NCBI GenBank assembly: GCA_937923325.1
Contig: CAKZUQ010000016.1
Span: 1-64,000 of the forward strand
Origin: an uncultured Bacteriovoracaceae bacterium
GTDB taxonomy: Bacteria; Bdellovibrionota; Bacteriovoracia; Bacteriovoracales; Bacteriovoracaceae
DNA: 64,000 nucleotides
Direction: 5' to 3'
Position numbers and translations under genes: made by a program. The notes below the pieces were generated by a model. That model saw only the letters and a list, made by a program, of their open reading frames with translations. It searched no databases and was not told the DNA's origin. Each line of letters begins with the position of its first letter. Positions within the stretch are counted from its first letter, which is position 1. Positions 61,996 to 64,000 of this stretch are shown piece by piece.

Positions 61996-63167
61996 AGGCT
62001 GTTATTATACTTTATTAAGTATTTCGTTATTTCAGAGTCTTCATACCCCCATGTTCCAGGATATATACTCATAAAGTCCCAAGAGCCAACATTCCATAAA
62101 TATGCTCTCGTTAAGTTATACCTTTTTTTCTTTGAAAGATATTTTGCTAAAGTGTAATAATAAAAATATCGCGCTTTTTTGACTTCAAGGTTCGACCACG
62201 GATCTGTAGCTTTACTATATGCAGAATGAATACCGGAATATGGTGATCCTAAAGCTTCTTTATATGATGTAGCAGCAGTATGGCCATCATATTTTCGTGC
62301 TCCTCCTCCTATGCCTATCTCTGAAAAGTGTAGTTCTTTTGTCTTTGGAAATATAATTCCGAATGTTTTAAGTTCTTTTATGAAATCCCATACGGCGTCT
62401 TGAAATTGAATTTCATTTTTTCTAGGATTCACTGCCTTATAATTTGAGAACCCTAAAAAATCCAGCTCTTGAATTAACTTTTGTAAATCCGATAATTTAA
62501 TTTTGCTAGGTTTTGCTCCACCATTAATTTTATTGAAATTTAATCCAGCTCCAACTTTAAAGCTAGGGGCAACTTCTTTTATTTGATTTGCTATTCTTTT
62601 GTATTCTTTGGCATTCATAAATAATGTATTACCCATTTCTCCAACCATATTAAAATATACTTTGTTGGCATTTGCATTAGTTAAAGCGTTTAGGATTGGG
62701 TTAATTAAAATATCTGAATAGTTATAACCTTTAAGCTTTGTTGTTGGATTATAACTAATTTCATTTCTCCATTTCTCTCCATTTTTATCATCAATGTGGG
62801 GAAGTATTGTAATTTCAATGTCATTTTTAACTAATTGATCTATGCATTTAGTTAATTCTTTTTCAAAGTTTTTGATTATTTCATCATTAATATCAGAACA
62901 TGAATTATCTTTATACTTATAGCAATAGTTTTGAACTGTTTTGCTCTTGAGATTTACATATTGATTAATAACAATATTTACACCCTTTATATCATACTTA
63001 AGGAATTTATTAGCCTGTGCGGTGCACTCTTTGTAATCCTCATGATGAAATAGAGATATAGAAGGGTATAGGGGGGTTGCTTCATAAATGTTAGCACCAT
63101 TAATTAAGTCATCAAAGCTGCATGATGTTGTAATTATAATAAGTAGGTATGTAAAAAGTTTAATCAT
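61983..63167 (-). CDS. Lipoprotein resembling a clan GH-A glycoside hydrolase
   Basis: 394 residues from the ATG at 63167, behind AAGGAAATAAA; the longer frame would hide the lipoprotein signal. The N-terminus IKLFTYLLIIITTSC is a lipobox with Cys lipidation. TIM-barrel features follow: VYFNMVGEMGNTL with Glu177 as candidate acid/base, DFLGFSNYK, and ELHFSEIGIGGG with Glu283 as candidate nucleophile, about 106 residues later. That spacing and the motifs fit the clan of two-Glu barrel glycosidases (such as GH5/39/53/113). The glycan is unknown. It is likely an outer-face or periplasmic enzyme for polysaccharides. Confidence 0.6.
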   Translation of the reverse strand: MIKLFTYLLIIITTSCSFDDLINGANIYEATPLYPSISLFHHEDYKECTAQANKFLKYDIKGVNIVINQYVNLKSKTVQNYCYKYKDNSCSDINDEIIKNFEKELTKCIDQLVKNDIEITILPHIDDKNGEKWRNEISYNPTTKLKGYNYSDILINPILNALTNANANKVYFNMVGEMGNTLFMNAKEYKRIANQIKEVAPSFKVGAGLNFNKINGGAKPSKIKLSDLQKLIQELDFLGFSNYKAVNPRKNEIQFQDAVWDFIKELKTFGIIFPKTKELHFSEIGIGGGARKYDGHTAATSYKEALGSPYSGIHSAYSKATDPWSNLEVKKARYFYYYTLAKYLSKKKRYNLTRAYLWNVGSWDFMSIYPGTWGYEDSEITKYLIKYNNSLYLE

Positions 63168-63261
63168 TTTATTTCCTTGAAGTGTAACCTTTTTAACTAT
63201 GTTACGAATACTAATTATAATCAAGCAATGATGTATGTTTTATATGTTAAAAAGGAATTCT

Positions 63262-64000
63262 ATGAAAAATGTTACAAAAGTTTTATTTAGCCTTATGATC
63301 TTAGTTAGTTGTAATTACCAAGTCGACCCACTTTTGATCTCAGATAAGTCTCAAACCGCTATTAATGCAGAAGATCATGTTATTACAAACGATAATACTA
63401 TCGCTCAAAATATGAATCTTTTATTGGATAAGTATGTTGTTAGAGTTGATTGTACAATCTCTAATACTTCTACGTGTGATGAGTATGACACTCTTGTTGA
63501 TTATGATACGTTGTATGATGAGAGAGATGATGAAGCTTTAGAGCTTCGCTTAAACTTGTATAAGCAAATTAAGAATGTTGATACTTCCATTCTTTCAAAG
63601 GATGATTTAACAGCATTGTATTTAAACGCATATAATTTCTTTGCAATCGAAACTGTACTGTCAAATCTTTTTGATGCTTCTGGTTCTCGCCTTAAATCTA
63701 TTTCTGATATTTTAGGAGAAGGATCTTTTGCAGCTTTTACGCAGATTAATTATTTTATTGCTGGAGAAGCCGTAAATTTAGATAGTCTTGAGAAGGTATT
63801 ATTAAAGAATAATATTACTAATTCTGATGGAACATTAGATGCTAGGTATCATTTTGCTGCAATCTGTGCTGCAAAGGGTTGTCCTATTCTTGCAACAGAG
63901 GCTTATGAAGGTGATAAAATTGATTCACAATTAACAGATATTACGATAAAAGGTTTATCTTTAGTCCGAAATTATGAATTTGTTGAAGGAAAAACTAGAC
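63262..64000 (+). CDS. DUF547-domain lipoprotein, cut by the right window edge
   Basis: The first 246 codons are visible and the frame is open at the end of the window. The start ATG at 63262 has AAAAAGGAATTC before it. The signal peptide FSLMILVSC is a lipobox. The DUF547 core begins near residue 115: LTALYLNAYNFFAIETVLS, LGEGSFAAFTQINY, VNLDSLEKVLLKNN, DARYHFAAICAAKGCPIL and YEGDKIDSQLTDI. DUF547 proteins are exported and of unsolved function. Several Cys (DCTIS, CDEY, ICAAKGC) could pair. It is divergent from the glycosidase-like lipoprotein gene. Confidence 0.85.
   Translation, partial: MKNVTKVLFSLMILVSCNYQVDPLLISDKSQTAINAEDHVITNDNTIAQNMNLLLDKYVVRVDCTISNTSTCDEYDTLVDYDTLYDERDDEALELRLNLYKQIKNVDTSILSKDDLTALYLNAYNFFAIETVLSNLFDASGSRLKSISDILGEGSFAAFTQINYFIAGEAVNLDSLEKVLLKNNITNSDGTLDARYHFAAICAAKGCPILATEAYEGDKIDSQLTDITIKGLSLVRNYEFVEGKTR

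Overview
The window reads as chromosomal DNA of a low-G+C, Gram-negative, motile bacterium. Gram-negative traits are a flagellin gene, a KDO transferase and a family 9 glycosyltransferase (LPS core), a beta-barrel outer-membrane protein, several lipoproteins with a lipobox, and a LolC/FtsX-type permease. Genes are tightly packed, often with 4-29 bp overlaps, and intergenic DNA is very A+T rich. The many secreted hydrolases together with this base composition suggest a predatory relative of Bacteriovorax/Halobacteriovorax (Bdellovibrionota). That placement is an inference from gene content and style; no rRNA is present to confirm it.

Layout. 1-9.2 kb: flagellin C-terminus, a methyltransferase, an EF-hand-like lipoprotein, a fused glycine dehydrogenase GcvP, rsmJ, a PfkB sugar/nucleoside kinase and asnS. 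9.3-11.1 kb: a secreted protein that I read as a divergent SelO-type protein (AMPylator fold). 11.1-19.5 kb (minus): tmk-holB-ricT-sbcD-sbcC, with a GYF_2-domain membrane protein upstream. 19.6-24.8 kb (plus): sufE-hemB-glycosyltransferase-waaA-unknown-prepilin-like. 24.9-27.1 kb: outer-membrane and small exported proteins. 27.1-32.6 kb: fadI-fadJ beta-oxidation pair, a permease and a possible PilZ protein. 32.6-37.3 kb (minus): tyrosine recombinase, degenerate HD-GYP-like regulator, tex. 37.4-39.9 kb: FAD oxidoreductase-like protein and scoAB. 39.9-44.6 kb: a degenerate histidine-kinase-like membrane protein, a second and more eroded SelO-like protein, an S51 peptidase and an aldehyde dehydrogenase. 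44.7 kb: tRNA-Met. 44.8-47.5 kb: two overlapping exported proteins, one a zinc-metallopeptidase candidate. 48.0-49.4 kb: a proline-free collagen-like protein of 90 uninterrupted Gly-X-Y triplets. 50.1-54.4 kb: tilS-ftsH-folP-small gene. 54.5-58.3 kb: an exported trypsin-like protease, an exported subtilase without a propeptide and an alanine/glycine symporter. 58.3-64 kb: NamZ/DUF1343 family protein, zinc-ribbon protein, thyA-dfrA, a glycosyltransferase, a glycosidase-like lipoprotein and a DUF547 lipoprotein cut by the right edge.

How the genes fit together. Housekeeping blocks cover nucleotides and folate (tmk, thyA, dfrA, folP), DNA repair and replication (sbcCD, holB), translation (asnS, tilS, rsmJ, tRNA-Met), fatty-acid and ketone-body oxidation (fadI, fadJ, scoAB) and haem/Fe-S (hemB, sufE). 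The accessory layer is exported: two serine proteases, a metallopeptidase candidate, a glycosidase-like lipoprotein, a collagen-like stalk and other lipoproteins. The symporter directly behind the proteases would suit uptake of released amino acids.

Most unusual are the two SelO-like genes. Both keep the Asp/Glu-Asn and metal-binding Asp motifs exactly 10 residues apart. The secreted copy keeps the putative nucleotide Lys and Glu; the copy in the 40-44 kb cluster appears to have lost both. The proline-free collagen-like protein, whose predicted topology is paradoxical, is the other strong candidate for something undescribed. No prophage, CRISPR array, insertion sequence or rRNA operon was seen.
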